Shown: positions 1 through 7,901 of the stretch, piece after piece
How positions within the stretch are numbered: the stretch's first letter is position 1
Layout: each line of letters begins with the position of its first letter
DNA from: Flavobacterium sp. UMI-01
GTDB taxonomy: Bacteria; Bacteroidota; Bacteroidia; Flavobacteriales; Flavobacteriaceae
Reading direction: 5' to 3'
Length of the DNA stretch: 64,000 nt
Assembly: GCF_019656315.1 (NCBI RefSeq)
Contig: NZ_BPLU01000019.1
Coordinates: 1-64,000 of the forward strand
Translations under genes and position numbers: made by a program
Notes under the pieces: generated by a model
The model's input: only the letters and a program-made list of their open reading frames with translations
What the model was told of the DNA's origin: nothing
Databases searched by the model: none

Positions 1-108
1 TGCTCCTCAGCAGAGCCAATGTCCTCTTCAATTTGATGGTGAAATTTAATTAATCTAAAATCAAAAATCACCAACTATTTTTGACCACATTACCAACATT
101 AAAGAAAT

Positions 109-178
109 CCAAAACTGATATGCTCTTCTAAAATAAGCTTCCCAAGTCAACTACAAACTTATATGGCTTGTATGGTAA
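109..178. repeat. 70-bp direct repeat, copy 1
   Basis: A ~70-bp segment beginning ccaaaactgatatgctcttc recurs at 205-274 with a single visible substitution (g170 versus a266); the two copies are 96 bp apart start to start. It lies in the gene-free stretch at the left edge, downstream of the mtaB stop codon. No terminal inverted repeats or reading frame are visible, so it looks like a local tandem duplication rather than a mobile element. Confidence 0.85.
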
Positions 179-204
179 AAAATAAGTGAGTTATTTACAA
201 ATAC

Positions 205-274
205 CCAAAACTGATATGCTCTTCTAAAATAAGCTTCCCAAGTCAACTACAAACTTATATGGCTTATATGGTAA
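205..274. repeat. 70-bp direct repeat, copy 2
   Basis: Second copy of the repeat at 109-178, 69 of 70 positions identical by eye. The rest of the stretch 1-328 holds no gene that can be supported; both strands are open at the extreme left edge, so a gene running out of the window cannot be excluded there. Confidence 0.85.
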
Positions 275-328
275 TAGAAAATAGCTAATAAACTAACCTC
301 TCAATGGTTTTTTAAAATAAGACAATGA

Positions 329-1657
329 CTATACTAAAGCTGAAACGAACTCCATTCGTACGCTTCCATCCTCGTCAATATGGGTTAAATTGATTTCGTG
401 TAACGTATTGACTAATTCAGGATTCCAAGGTGTTTTTACTTTTACGTAATTCTCCGTAAAACCATGAATATAACCTTCTTTGTTTTCTCCCTCAAAAAGC
501 ACAGTTCTCGTCGTACCTAATTGACTTTCATAAAAAGCACGACGTTTTTTAACAGACAAACTGCGGAGCATCTTACTTCTTTTGGCACGCACATTCCCTG
601 GCACAACACCTGTCATAGCGGCTGCTTCAGTATTATCACGCTCTGAATACGTAAAAACGTGTAAATACGAAACATCCAAATCATTCAAGAAATGATAGGT
701 TTCTAAGAAATGTTCGTCTGTTTCCCCAGGAAAACCTACAATCACATCCACACCAATACAGGCATCTGGCATTACTTCACGAATTTTATTTACTCGTTCT
801 GTGTAGACTTCACGTTGATAACGACGTTTCATCAACTTCAAAATTTCATTGCTCCCTGACTGTAGCGGAATATGGAAATGCGGTACAAAAGTCCTGCTTT
901 TCGAAACAAATTCAATCGTTTCATTTTTTAACAAATTGGGTTCAATAGACGAAATTCGCAATCTTTCGATGCCTTCTACTTCATCCAACGCCTGAACCAA
1001 CTCTAAGAACGTATGTTCGTGTTTTTTGTTACCAAATTCCCCTTTACCGTAATCTCCAATATTCACTCCGGTAAGTACAATTTCTTTAATGCCTTGTTGT
1101 GAAATTTCCTTAGCGTTTTTTAACACGTTTTGCAATTCGTCACTTCGCGAAATACCTCTCGCTAACGGAATCGTACAATAGGTGCATTTATAATCGCAAC
1201 CGTCTTGCACTTTCAAGAAAGCACGGGTACGGTCGCCAATGGAGTAACTTCCCACGTAAAAATCGGCTTCGGCAATCTCACAAGAGTGCACCTCCCCCAT
1301 ATCGTTTTTAGACAAATCATTGATATAATCATTCAATTTGAATTTCTCAGTAGCTCCAAGTACCAAGTCAACCCCATCTACCGCAGCCAATTCTTCTGGT
1401 TTCAATTGAGCATAACAACCCACCGCAGCAACAAAAGCCTTATTGTTAAGCTTCATCGCTTTGCGTACTACCTGTTTAAATTGTTTATCGGCATTTTCGG
1501 TTACCGAGCACGTGTTGATGACATACATATCAGCCACTTCCTCAAAATCCACACGGTCAAAACCCTCGTCCTGTAAGTTACGGGCAATAGTTGAAGTTTC
1601 TGAAAAATTCAGTTTACAGCCTAAGGTATAGAAGGCCACTTTTTTTCTTTTTTCCAT
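329..1657 (-). CDS. mtaB: tRNA (N6-threonylcarbamoyladenosine 37-C2)-methylthiotransferase MtaB
   Basis: Radical-SAM methylthiotransferase of 442 residues, the usual family length. The N-terminal UPF0004 domain carries the expected cysteines in TLGCKLNFSET (C14), NTCSVTENADK and AVGCYAQ; the radical-SAM core has the CxxxCxxC cluster motif CDYKCTYC near residue 153; a C-terminal TRAM-like region follows. The GCKLN signature near the N-terminus points to MtaB rather than MiaB or RimO. The family converts t6A37 to ms2t6A37 in tRNAs reading ANN codons, in the cytoplasm, using two 4Fe-4S clusters. The gene stands alone on the minus strand. Confidence 0.95.
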   Translation of the reverse strand: MEKRKKVAFYTLGCKLNFSETSTIARNLQDEGFDRVDFEEVADMYVINTCSVTENADKQFKQVVRKAMKLNNKAFVAAVGCYAQLKPEELAAVDGVDLVLGATEKFKLNDYINDLSKNDMGEVHSCEIAEADFYVGSYSIGDRTRAFLKVQDGCDYKCTYCTIPLARGISRSDELQNVLKNAKEISQQGIKEIVLTGVNIGDYGKGEFGNKKHEHTFLELVQALDEVEGIERLRISSIEPNLLKNETIEFVSKSRTFVPHFHIPLQSGSNEILKLMKRRYQREVYTERVNKIREVMPDACIGVDVIVGFPGETDEHFLETYHFLNDLDVSYLHVFTYSERDNTEAAAMTGVVPGNVRAKRSKMLRSLSVKKRRAFYESQLGTTRTVLFEGENKEGYIHGFTENYVKVKTPWNPELVNTLHEINLTHIDEDGSVRMEFVSALV

Positions 1658-1766
1658 AAGTATGCGCTATCTAATGAAATCGTTGTCAAAAAAATAGCGT
1701 GTGCAAATTTACAAACAAATAAAGGAACTGTACAAGGAATTTTATTTTATTCTAATTGTAGGATTT

Positions 1767-1904
1767 GGGCGTGACCCTCCAGATGGCTTCGTCATGCTTC
1801 CTCGCCACTTTCGGGTCGGGCTGTCCGCTGTATTCCCGATTAAAAAAACTACGGCATTAGCCTTGTTTTTTAAAATCGGGAGATGTCGCTTCCATCCCTC
1901 ACGC
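1767..1904. repeat. GC-richer structured intergenic element
   Basis: The 345-bp gap between mtaB and the next gene holds a block clearly richer in GC than its surroundings. Its ends are inverted (gcgtga 1769-1774 against tcacgc 1899-1904) and an inner imperfect stem pairs cccgattaaaaaaac (1835-1849) with gttttttaaaatcggg (1865-1880). The wording (gggcgtgaccctcc, gggtcgggctgtccgct) resembles a family of dispersed intergenic repeats I associate with Flavobacterium genomes; that link is from memory. A 71-codon frame crosses it by chance and is not called. Confidence 0.55.
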
Positions 1905-2003
1905 GGTGTTGATTAATGAGGAAAATTTTATTTCAACAGAATGTTTTGTAGTTATTTATTGATATATTTGAAATGCTTTAATAATTAATTTTAGTTCAAT
2001 TCT

Positions 2004-2846
2004 ATGAAACTCATCAAATATTTAATATTAATACTTATAGTTGTAATCTCATGCAAAAAAGCAGAAGTTTCTCCTGAGGAATTAACTAAAAGCACTTTCG
2101 ATTCTCCATTCCCTAAAAACAACAAACAACTGGATAGAATTTTTGGAGAAACATTGTTAGTCAAATATTACAATGACACCTTAGTTTTAAATATTAAATC
2201 CAACAAATACACTAATCTAATAACCAATAAAATAGGAGATACAGTTTTCTATGGCAAAGTATGTAAATATAGAGACTACTACTATTTTAATCACAAAAAA
2301 AATGACACTTCCTATTGTATAAGCGCCTTCAAAATAAAAGGAAATTTAATTTATGGTTTGGATTTTGGAACCCAGTTTTTTGCTGTGGATGAAAATATTC
2401 TAAAAGGGATTTATAAAAAAGAATTGGTATCTATCAATTCAGATACAACTGTAATTAGGTTGAAAACTAACAAAGTCGAATTAAAAAAATTGTTTACAAT
2501 CATAATGAACAATACTGTTCCCGACACACTTTTAAATCCCAAATTCACCTTAAATAACATTTCAAAAAACGAACTAGTCACTGAAAAAGATGAAGATGAT
2601 CCAGACAATGTAGAATATTCTGTGAAAGCTTACCCAATTCCAGCAGTCGATTTTATCAATGTTGAAACAAATAAAAAATCTAGTTTTCAGCTAATCAATA
2701 GTTCGAATAAACTCATTTTAGAAGGGCAACTTAATGATGTAAAAAACAAAATAGATATTAGCAATCAACAATCAGGCTTGTATTTTCTCATTGTAAAAAA
2801 CATAGATAACAGTCAAACTAAAACGCTTAAAATATTAATTAAGTAA
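2004..2846 (+). CDS. lipoprotein with T9SS type A C-terminal sorting domain
   Basis: Unrecognised protein of 280 residues. It begins with a lipoprotein signal (hydrophobic LIKYLILILIVVISC, then KKAEVSP), which should anchor it to a membrane through C17. An acidic linker (EKDEDDPDNVEY) leads into a C-terminal ~70 residues starting AYPIPAVDFINVE and ending ...GLYFLIVKN...KTLKILIK, the pattern of the Por/type IX secretion type A sorting domain of Bacteroidota. The middle has no recognised domain. It is followed 33 bp later by a small membrane protein and a second lipoprotein on the same strand, suggesting a small operon for surface proteins. A lipobox together with a T9SS tail is unusual. Confidence 0.75.
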   Translation: MKLIKYLILILIVVISCKKAEVSPEELTKSTFDSPFPKNNKQLDRIFGETLLVKYYNDTLVLNIKSNKYTNLITNKIGDTVFYGKVCKYRDYYYFNHKKNDTSYCISAFKIKGNLIYGLDFGTQFFAVDENILKGIYKKELVSINSDTTVIRLKTNKVELKKLFTIIMNNTVPDTLLNPKFTLNNISKNELVTEKDEDDPDNVEYSVKAYPIPAVDFINVETNKKSSFQLINSSNKLILEGQLNDVKNKIDISNQQSGLYFLIVKNIDNSQTKTLKILIK

Positions 2847-2879
2847 TCTACAAAATGGATCATTTATTTATAAACCACT

Positions 2880-3308
2880 ATGTATTCTAAAAGATATACT
2901 CCTTTAATTTCTTTTTCTTTGTTGCTTATTTTAGCCACCCCATTTGAATCGGGTTTTACATTTCAAAGTCTCACAGGTTGGAATATGGTTATCCCAAGCA
3001 CCAGTTATTTGGAAATAATAGTTTTAATTATTGTCTCTATTATTGCTTTTATCTATTGGAGATTATTAAAAAACAAATCTAAAATTGATTTCAAACTTTT
3101 TACTCTTCATTACCTGCTAACAATTCCAATTGTACTTTGGGCACGTTTTAATTTCCCAATTAGACAATTTACTGCAAAAAATTCAACTGATATTTTTGAA
3201 ATGATTGATTTAATAAATAGAATCCTTTACACAGTTCTACTCTTATTCTCTATAGGACAAATCATTTTTGCATATTTACTTTTTAAAATACGAAAGAAAA
3301 ACAAATGA
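2880..3308 (+). CDS. small integral membrane protein of unknown function
   Basis: 142 residues with about four hydrophobic segments: near 9-28, 42-60 (IIVLIIVSIIAFIYW), 74-90 (LHYLLTIPIVLW) and 115-135 (VLLLFSIGQIIFAYLLF), with a lysine-rich C-terminus. No family recognised. Its stop codon overlaps the next start (atga at 3305-3308), implying translational coupling with the following lipoprotein, so the two probably act together. Confidence 0.6.
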   Translation: MYSKRYTPLISFSLLLILATPFESGFTFQSLTGWNMVIPSTSYLEIIVLIIVSIIAFIYWRLLKNKSKIDFKLFTLHYLLTIPIVLWARFNFPIRQFTAKNSTDIFEMIDLINRILYTVLLLFSIGQIIFAYLLFKIRKKNK

Positions 3309-3751
3309 CTAACCTTAAAAAAATGAAAACCTCTCTATTTCTTATATTATTAACTTTCATTTCTTGTAATCCATTTAATGAAAATAAGGTTTTGAAATAC
3401 AAAGATGATTTGAATAATTTAGTTTCAAAATTTGAAAAATATAATGATGGTGTTTATGATAGAGATGAATTTGATGAATTTATAATTGGTGATATTGAAC
3501 AATTAGATATTGATTTAGTAGTAAAAAATGGAAATAAAAAAAATCCAAATTATTCAGGATTTATTGAAGAGAACGATAGTTTACTAATTTTTATCAAAAA
3601 ACCCAATAGCTTATTCGACAAGGAGAAAAGAATAATTTATGACTCCACTAAAAAACCAAGAAACTTTGGAAACCGCAATATTCCTAATGCTTCATATAAG
3701 ATTAAAAAACTGGATGACAGATGGTATTATTCTGAAGAAGGATTTGATTAA
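3305..3751 (+). CDS. small lipoprotein of unknown function
   Basis: 148 residues. The signal reads LFLILLTFISC followed by NPFN, a typical lipobox. Two starts are possible: the coupled ATG at 3305 (MTNLKKMKT) and the ATG at 3323 (MKTSLFLI), which gives a more compact signal peptide. The mature part is polar and rich in Asp, Asn and Lys, with no recognised domain. It is the last gene of a three-gene cluster that ends at a strong hairpin before a converging gene. Confidence 0.6.
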   Translation: MTNLKKMKTSLFLILLTFISCNPFNENKVLKYKDDLNNLVSKFEKYNDGVYDRDEFDEFIIGDIEQLDIDLVVKNGNKKNPNYSGFIEENDSLLIFIKKPNSLFDKEKRIIYDSTKKPRNFGNRNIPNASYKIKKLDDRWYYSEEGFD

Positions 3752-3773
3752 TACAAAGGAAAATCATCACAAT

Positions 3774-3842
3774 AAAAAAACCATTAAGCAATTAAGTCTT
3801 TAAGCACAACACTTAAAATCCCTTAATTGTTTAATGGTTTTT
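3774..3842. terminator. bidirectional terminator between converging genes
   Basis: A long stem pairs aaaaccattaagcaattaag (3777-3796) with cttaattgtttaatggtttt (3822-3841, one mismatch), with an A-run on the left and a T-run on the right. It sits exactly between the converging lipoprotein and HAD phosphatase genes, so it can terminate both. Confidence 0.85.
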
Positions 3843-3858
3843 AATAGAATATAAAATC

Positions 3859-4656
3859 TTAAGCCAAAATAAAGCGTTGGATTACCTCAGCCACACCGTG
3901 GTTGTTGTTGGAAGCTACAACCACATCGCCTTTGTCTCTCAAATGTGCATCCACATTATCGACCCAAACACCTAATCCAGCATATTCAATCATCGACAAA
4001 TCGTTGCCGGCATTACCTACTGCAATTACTTCATGTTGTGCAATGTTTAATTTTTCCGCTAGGAATTTCACGCTGGCGCCTTTGTCAATTCCAGTTTGAG
4101 CGGCTTCTAAAAAGAAGGGTTTTGACATACATACACTCAAATGGGGCATTACTGCTTTTAAATCTTCTTCAACTGCTTTCAAATAACTGGGTTCTTCTAG
4201 CAAAATGCATTTTATCGCCGCTGATTGCACTCGTTCTTTAAAATTAGGCACCACCTCATGTTCTAAACCTGTAATCGTGGTTTCCACATCGATATATTCT
4301 GAACGGGTTTCACTCACTATTTTCCCGTCCAAATAAGTAATAATATGTGTTTTCTTTTGTTGGCTGTAATCATACAATATATGAATCTGCTCTTGAGTCA
4401 AACTTTGCTCAAAAATCACTTCATTAGTACTCAAATCGGTAATCACAGCACCGTTAAACGAAATCATATACGAATCCATCAACCCCAAATCTTTAGCATA
4501 TTCAATCATCGCAGGAGTTGGTCTTCCTGACGCCAAAATGATTTTCACTCCTTTTTCTTTTGCCTTGGCTAGCATGGCTCTATTTTCATCCGAAATGATA
4601 TGGTCGTCGTTCAACAAGGTATCATCCATGTCTAAAACCAGCATTTTGTATTTCAT
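3859..4656 (-). CDS. Cof-type HAD-IIB phosphatase
   Basis: 265 residues, full length for the Cof/YbjI group of sugar-phosphate and nucleotide phosphatases. Motif I is VLDMDDTLL (residues 7-15, nucleophile D9), motif II ILASGRPTP, the lysine of motif III lies in GIDKGASVKFL, and motif IV is AVGNAGNDLSMIEYAG. In motif IV the common GDxxND reads GNAGND; the second aspartate is kept. The cap between motifs II and III is the C2B type. Substrate cannot be read from sequence; family members dephosphorylate small phosphosugars or pyridoxal phosphate. A DUF2007 gene lies 18 bp upstream on the same strand. Confidence 0.9.
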   Translation of the reverse strand: MKYKMLVLDMDDTLLNDDHIISDENRAMLAKAKEKGVKIILASGRPTPAMIEYAKDLGLMDSYMISFNGAVITDLSTNEVIFEQSLTQEQIHILYDYSQQKKTHIITYLDGKIVSETRSEYIDVETTITGLEHEVVPNFKERVQSAAIKCILLEEPSYLKAVEEDLKAVMPHLSVCMSKPFFLEAAQTGIDKGASVKFLAEKLNIAQHEVIAVGNAGNDLSMIEYAGLGVWVDNVDAHLRDKGDVVVASNNNHGVAEVIQRFILA

Positions 4657-4674
4657 AATGGTTACAAAGAATAA

Positions 4675-4893
4675 TTATAAATTCATTTTAAACTCCTCGA
4701 TAATGGGATAAATTTTTCCGTATTGTGTTTCTTGCACAAACAATTCAACTGCTGACCCCATAGTTCCAAAACCCGGTAATCGCGCTGATTGAATGTTGTC
4801 TTTCATTACAACATCCACCCCTATGGCTTCTATTTTTTCCTTTAAGGCCAAAGCCAAAACTTCACTCCCCGAAAACACTTTCATCAATGCCAT
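4675..4893 (-). CDS. DUF2007-domain protein
   Basis: 72-residue cytoplasmic protein matching the DUF2007 pattern: an N-terminal MKVFSGSEVLALALKEKIE strand-helix followed by a short beta region (VDVVMKDNI, SAVELFVQE) and a final IIEEFK. The family is often labelled 'putative signal transducing protein', but its role is not established. The gene precedes the HAD phosphatase by 18 bp and is probably co-transcribed with it. Confidence 0.8.
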   Translation of the reverse strand: MALMKVFSGSEVLALALKEKIEAIGVDVVMKDNIQSARLPGFGTMGSAVELFVQETQYGKIYPIIEEFKMNL

Positions 4894-4945
4894 TATACGC
4901 TATTTTTTAAATTAATTTTCTACATTTTGCTCCACAATGTTTACA

Positions 4946-4980
4946 ACTTCGTCGAAGTGAGAGAAGGTCTCCTGACCTTC
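4946..4980. repeat. REP-like hairpin pair, 3' side of the transposase
   Basis: Two adjacent short palindromes: acttc-gtc-gaagt (4946-4958) and gaaggtc-tcct-gaccttc (4963-4980). They lie directly after the 3' end of the REP-associated transposase pseudogene. Comparable doublets lie on its other side, as expected for a RAYT with its own REP/BIME elements. Confidence 0.65.
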
Positions 4981-4989
4981 ATATTCATT

Positions 4990-5594
4990 TTACCAAATAT
5001 AATGATTAGAAATTGAGAAAGGTTTTAAAACATCAACAGCCGGATTACCTGCTTTTGTTATCGAAATAATCCCTTCATCTTTTACGTAATTAGAAGCGCT
5101 TGAATATAGATAATCTGATGCTTTTGATACGATCCCTGCTCTAACAGGATTCATATGTATGTAATCCCATTTTGACCACATAAATTTTTCAGAAAAAATC
5201 TCTTCAGGATAACTCCCATATTGCCAAAATTGGTATTTCTCATTTCGGGTATGCCTTTTACAGGCAAATTCAAATCTTTTTAACATCCAATCTGCTCTAC
5301 TTTCAACCCCATTTTCTATTTTATTCAGTATCGTTTTAGCGGTAAACTTTTTAAATCCCCTTATTAAATCAGACAATTTTCCCTCTTCAGACTGAATGAT
5401 TAAATAAATATGATTGGACATAATTACATATCCATACAAAATCATTCCTTTATTCTTTTACAAAAATCCAGACTATCAATAATACATTCCCTATATTCTT
5501 TACTTGAAAAAACATCTACCCAATCTATAACTGTTGCTGTTATAAAATGAGGTTTTTGATTGATCTCTAATAATATACCTTCTTTCGTTTTTTT
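4990..5594 (-). pseudogene. REP-associated tyrosine transposase (RAYT), frameshifted
   Basis: The open part (4990-5445, 151 residues) is the larger C-terminal part of a Y1/IS200-like RAYT: YGYVIMSNHIYLIIQ (a degenerate HUH-like motif, SNHIYLI where HIH is usual), then FKKFTAKTIL, KYQFWQYGSYPEEIF and the typical KWDYIHMNPVRAGIV. The missing N-terminus is encoded just upstream in another frame (5594 to about 5444) and reads TKEGILLEINQKPHF, ITATVIDWVDVFSSKEY..., ending KRIKE-stop. Insertion of one base near 5443-5445 would join the two into ...RIKE-L-ILYGYVIM. So the gene carries a -1 frameshift and also lacks a visible start codon. A sequencing error is possible. RAYTs mobilise REP palindromes. 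Confidence 0.8.
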
Positions 5595-5603
5595 TTATAG
5601 AGC

Positions 5604-5646
5604 CAGTCAAGGACTGAAATTCACCACCTCAAAAGTCAGAGACTTT
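5604..5646. repeat. REP-like hairpin pair, 5' side of the transposase
   Basis: Two short palindromes: cagtc-aag-gactg (5604-5616) and aaagtc-aga-gacttt (5632-5646), separated by 15 bp. They sit immediately upstream of the RAYT reading frame and mirror the doublet on its 3' side. Confidence 0.65.
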
Positions 5647-5660
5647 GCGGAGCATTTATA

Positions 5661-6323
5661 TTAATTTTCCTCGTCCCCCTCTTCTTCTTCAAAATCATCC
5701 TCCTCTTCCACTTCTTCAAAATCGAATTCGAAAGGTTCTACCAACATTTTGTCTGCCATAATGGCTACTCTTTCCGTATATTCTTCTGAAAAAATCAGTC
5801 GTTGGGTTTTAGTAATACTATCAGATATGCGCATGATTTTAGTTTCATGACGCAATTTCAACAAGCTATCTGCATCGTCCACGATAAACATTTTCAAGCG
5901 ATTGACATTATAGCCCGCTGTTGAAAACATATCGCTCAACTTGGTCGGAGTTCCTATTAAAACATCTATTCCAGTGGAAACATAATTTTTATCATAGTCC
6001 ATATCGCCTTTTTCGTGAACGCCATACACTTCTAATCCCGTATATTTTCCGAATTGCTCAAAAAGGGCTTCCATTTCTAAAACCTTAGCTTTGTCTTCCA
6101 CAAAAATTAATGCCCGTGGTGATTCTTCATTGGTTCCAGCTAATTTTTGAATTACATTCAAAACAATCGTAGTGGTTTTACCGCTTTCTTTAGGTGCAAA
6201 AATCAAACAATCAGCACCACTTTTGATTGCTGAAAACGTTTCTTTTTGAACCTCATTTGCCTCGGTCAATCCATTTTCGATTAAGGCTTGCTGCAGTTTT
6301 TCCTTTATTTTTTTTAGTTTCAT
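5661..6323 (-). CDS. DEAD-box-like protein with a single RecA domain and acidic tail
   Basis: 220 residues, about half a normal DEAD-box helicase. Only the N-terminal RecA-like domain is present: a Q-motif-like region (NGLTEANEVQKETFSAI), Walker A APKESGKTT, a motif Ib-like GTPTKL, and VDDAD in place of DEAD. Motif III (SAT) is not recognisable (LIFSEEY) and the whole helicase C domain (motifs IV-VI) is absent. The C-terminus is a highly acidic tail (EEVEEEDDFEEEEGDEEN). It may bind ATP or RNA but is unlikely to unwind on its own. The frame is clean from start to stop, so it is probably a real short form rather than a decayed gene. Confidence 0.75.
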   Translation of the reverse strand: MKLKKIKEKLQQALIENGLTEANEVQKETFSAIKSGADCLIFAPKESGKTTTIVLNVIQKLAGTNEESPRALIFVEDKAKVLEMEALFEQFGKYTGLEVYGVHEKGDMDYDKNYVSTGIDVLIGTPTKLSDMFSTAGYNVNRLKMFIVDDADSLLKLRHETKIMRISDSITKTQRLIFSEEYTERVAIMADKMLVEPFEFDFEEVEEEDDFEEEEGDEEN

Positions 6324-6335
6324 TTTTAAAATTTT

Positions 6336-6428
6336 TACACTAAGATTCGCTAAGTTTCAAGAAGATTCGCTAAATTTCAATTGTAATTCTTTTGCGTTTC
6401 TTCGTGTTTTCTCTTAGTGAATCTTTGC
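6336..6428. repeat. short degenerate inverted/direct repeats upstream of the DEAD-like gene
   Basis: The gap between two minus-strand genes repeats the phrase agattcgctaa(a/g)tttcaa twice (near 6342 and 6364) and contains a loosely inverted version (cttagtgaatctttgcgaaa, near 6414-6433). This type of 'TTAGCGAATCTT' text recurs in flavobacterial intergenic DNA. Function unknown; it is not a convincing terminator. Confidence 0.35.
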
Positions 6429-6436
6429 GAAATAGT

Positions 6437-7600
6437 TTATTTACTTGCAAACAACTTCACATCATTCTCGGAAATTTCACTTCCTCCAAGAATAATCAAG
6501 CGCTCTACTACGTTCCGTAATTCTCGTATGTTTCCTGTCCAATCGTATTCTTGTAATAACTTCACCGCATTATCAGAGAATTTCTTCACTGCTGTTCCGT
6601 TCTCCGAAGCAATTTTTTGAGCAAAATGACTAATTAAAAGTGGAATATCTTCACGACGTTCATTTAACGACGGTACTTTTATCAAAATTACCGCCAATCG
6701 ATGGTACAAATCCTCGCGGAAGCGTCCTTCTTCGATTTCTTTTTTCAAATCTTTATTCGTTGCTGCCACAACACGTACATCGACTTTGATATCCTTGTCG
6801 GCTCCTACTCGGGTAATCATATTTTCCTGTAAAGCACGCAATACTTTGGCTTGAGCGGAAAGACTCATATCGCCAATTTCATCCAAGAAAATCGTTCCTT
6901 TGTCTGCTGCTTCAAATTTACCTGCACGGTCTTTTACAGCTGATGTAAAAGCACCTTTCACATGACCAAACAACTCACTTTCTATCAATTCTGACGGAAT
7001 AGCAGCACAGTTCACCTCTATTAGCGGAAAGCTAGAACGCTCACTTTTTTCATGTAATTGATGGGCAACCAACTCTTTTCCGGTACCATTTGAACCCGTG
7101 ATAAGCACTCTAGCCTCGGTAGGCGCCACCTTATCAATCATCAATTTAATATGATTAATGGCTTCGCTCTCACCTATCATTTGGTAATTTTTAGAAACTT
7201 TTTTCTTTAGAATTTTATTTTCAACTACCAATTGTTTTCGGTCCAAAGCATTACGAACAGTATTTAACAACCTATTCAAATCAGGTGGTTTTGAAATATA
7301 ATCAAAAGCCCCCAAACGCATCGTATTAATGGCCGTTTCCATATCGCCGTGCCCTGAAATCATCACCATTGGGATTTCAGGTTTTATTTTTTTGACTTCT
7401 TCTAATACCTCAACACCGTCCATTTTGGGCATTTTGATATCACAAAGTACCAAATCATAATCGTTGTTTTTAATTTTTTCAAGACCAATAGTACCATCTT
7501 CGGCTTCTTCTACTTCGTAAGTATCATTTTCCTCAGAAAGTATTTTGGACAACACCCTGCGGATAGCAGCTTCGTCTTCTATTATTAAAATTTTAGGCAT
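6437..7600 (-). CDS. sigma-54-interacting response regulator (NtrC/AtoC type) without HTH
   Basis: 387 residues. An N-terminal receiver domain (KILIIEDEAAIRRVL; phospho-acceptor in DLVLCDIKMPKMDG, about D54; MVMISGHGD) is joined to a sigma-54 AAA+ domain: Walker A TGSNGTGKE, the GAFTGA loop as GAFTSA, Walker B GTIFLDEIGD, arginine-finger region and sensor II (GNIRELRN). The protein stops at ENDVKLFASK, just after the AAA+ fold, so the Fis-type HTH normally found in NtrC proteins is missing. It could activate sigma-54 RNA polymerase without specific DNA binding or through a partner. No sensor kinase lies next to it. Confidence 0.9.
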   Translation of the reverse strand: MPKILIIEDEAAIRRVLSKILSEENDTYEVEEAEDGTIGLEKIKNNDYDLVLCDIKMPKMDGVEVLEEVKKIKPEIPMVMISGHGDMETAINTMRLGAFDYISKPPDLNRLLNTVRNALDRKQLVVENKILKKKVSKNYQMIGESEAINHIKLMIDKVAPTEARVLITGSNGTGKELVAHQLHEKSERSSFPLIEVNCAAIPSELIESELFGHVKGAFTSAVKDRAGKFEAADKGTIFLDEIGDMSLSAQAKVLRALQENMITRVGADKDIKVDVRVVAATNKDLKKEIEEGRFREDLYHRLAVILIKVPSLNERREDIPLLISHFAQKIASENGTAVKKFSDNAVKLLQEYDWTGNIRELRNVVERLIILGGSEISENDVKLFASK

Positions 7601-7901
7601 GCTTTTTCGTTTAATCTGTTAAATGGTTTAACTGGTTATTAGGTTAATTGTTAACTTAACTTACTCAATAACCTAGTGCTTACTTTTATACCCTGATTGC
7701 TTCACTATTCCATTATTCTTCTTGATGTTCAGTGAACTTTATTTGAATCAATATTCACACCACTATAGTGGAGGAATAAAGGTCAAAGCAGGAACAATGC
7801 TTACTCTCAAAAACTAAGCCATTCGCTACTTGATTTGGCTATTTGACAAACTGTTTATTCGAAAAACCGATTGAACAGAAAATCCGTTACACTGATAATC
7901 A
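7601..7901. other. intergenic region with a 12-bp palindrome
   Basis: No gene is visible in these 301 bp between two minus-strand genes. It should hold the promoter of the response regulator's downstream neighbour-side spacer and the end of the ABC operon's leader. The only structured site is a perfect palindrome, ccactatagtgg (7760-7771), possibly an operator. No clear terminator was found. Confidence 0.3.

Noticed and set aside
1-60. Possible gene ends at the left edge on both strands (e.g. a plus-strand frame ending CPLQFDGEI, a minus-strand frame FRLIKFHHQIEEDIGSAEE)
   Set aside because: Too short to decide strand or frame without the sequence to the left.
1701-1916. 71-codon open frame on the plus strand
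   Set aside because: It crosses a GC-richer inverted-repeat element, has biased and implausible composition, and no homologous pattern; treated as chance.
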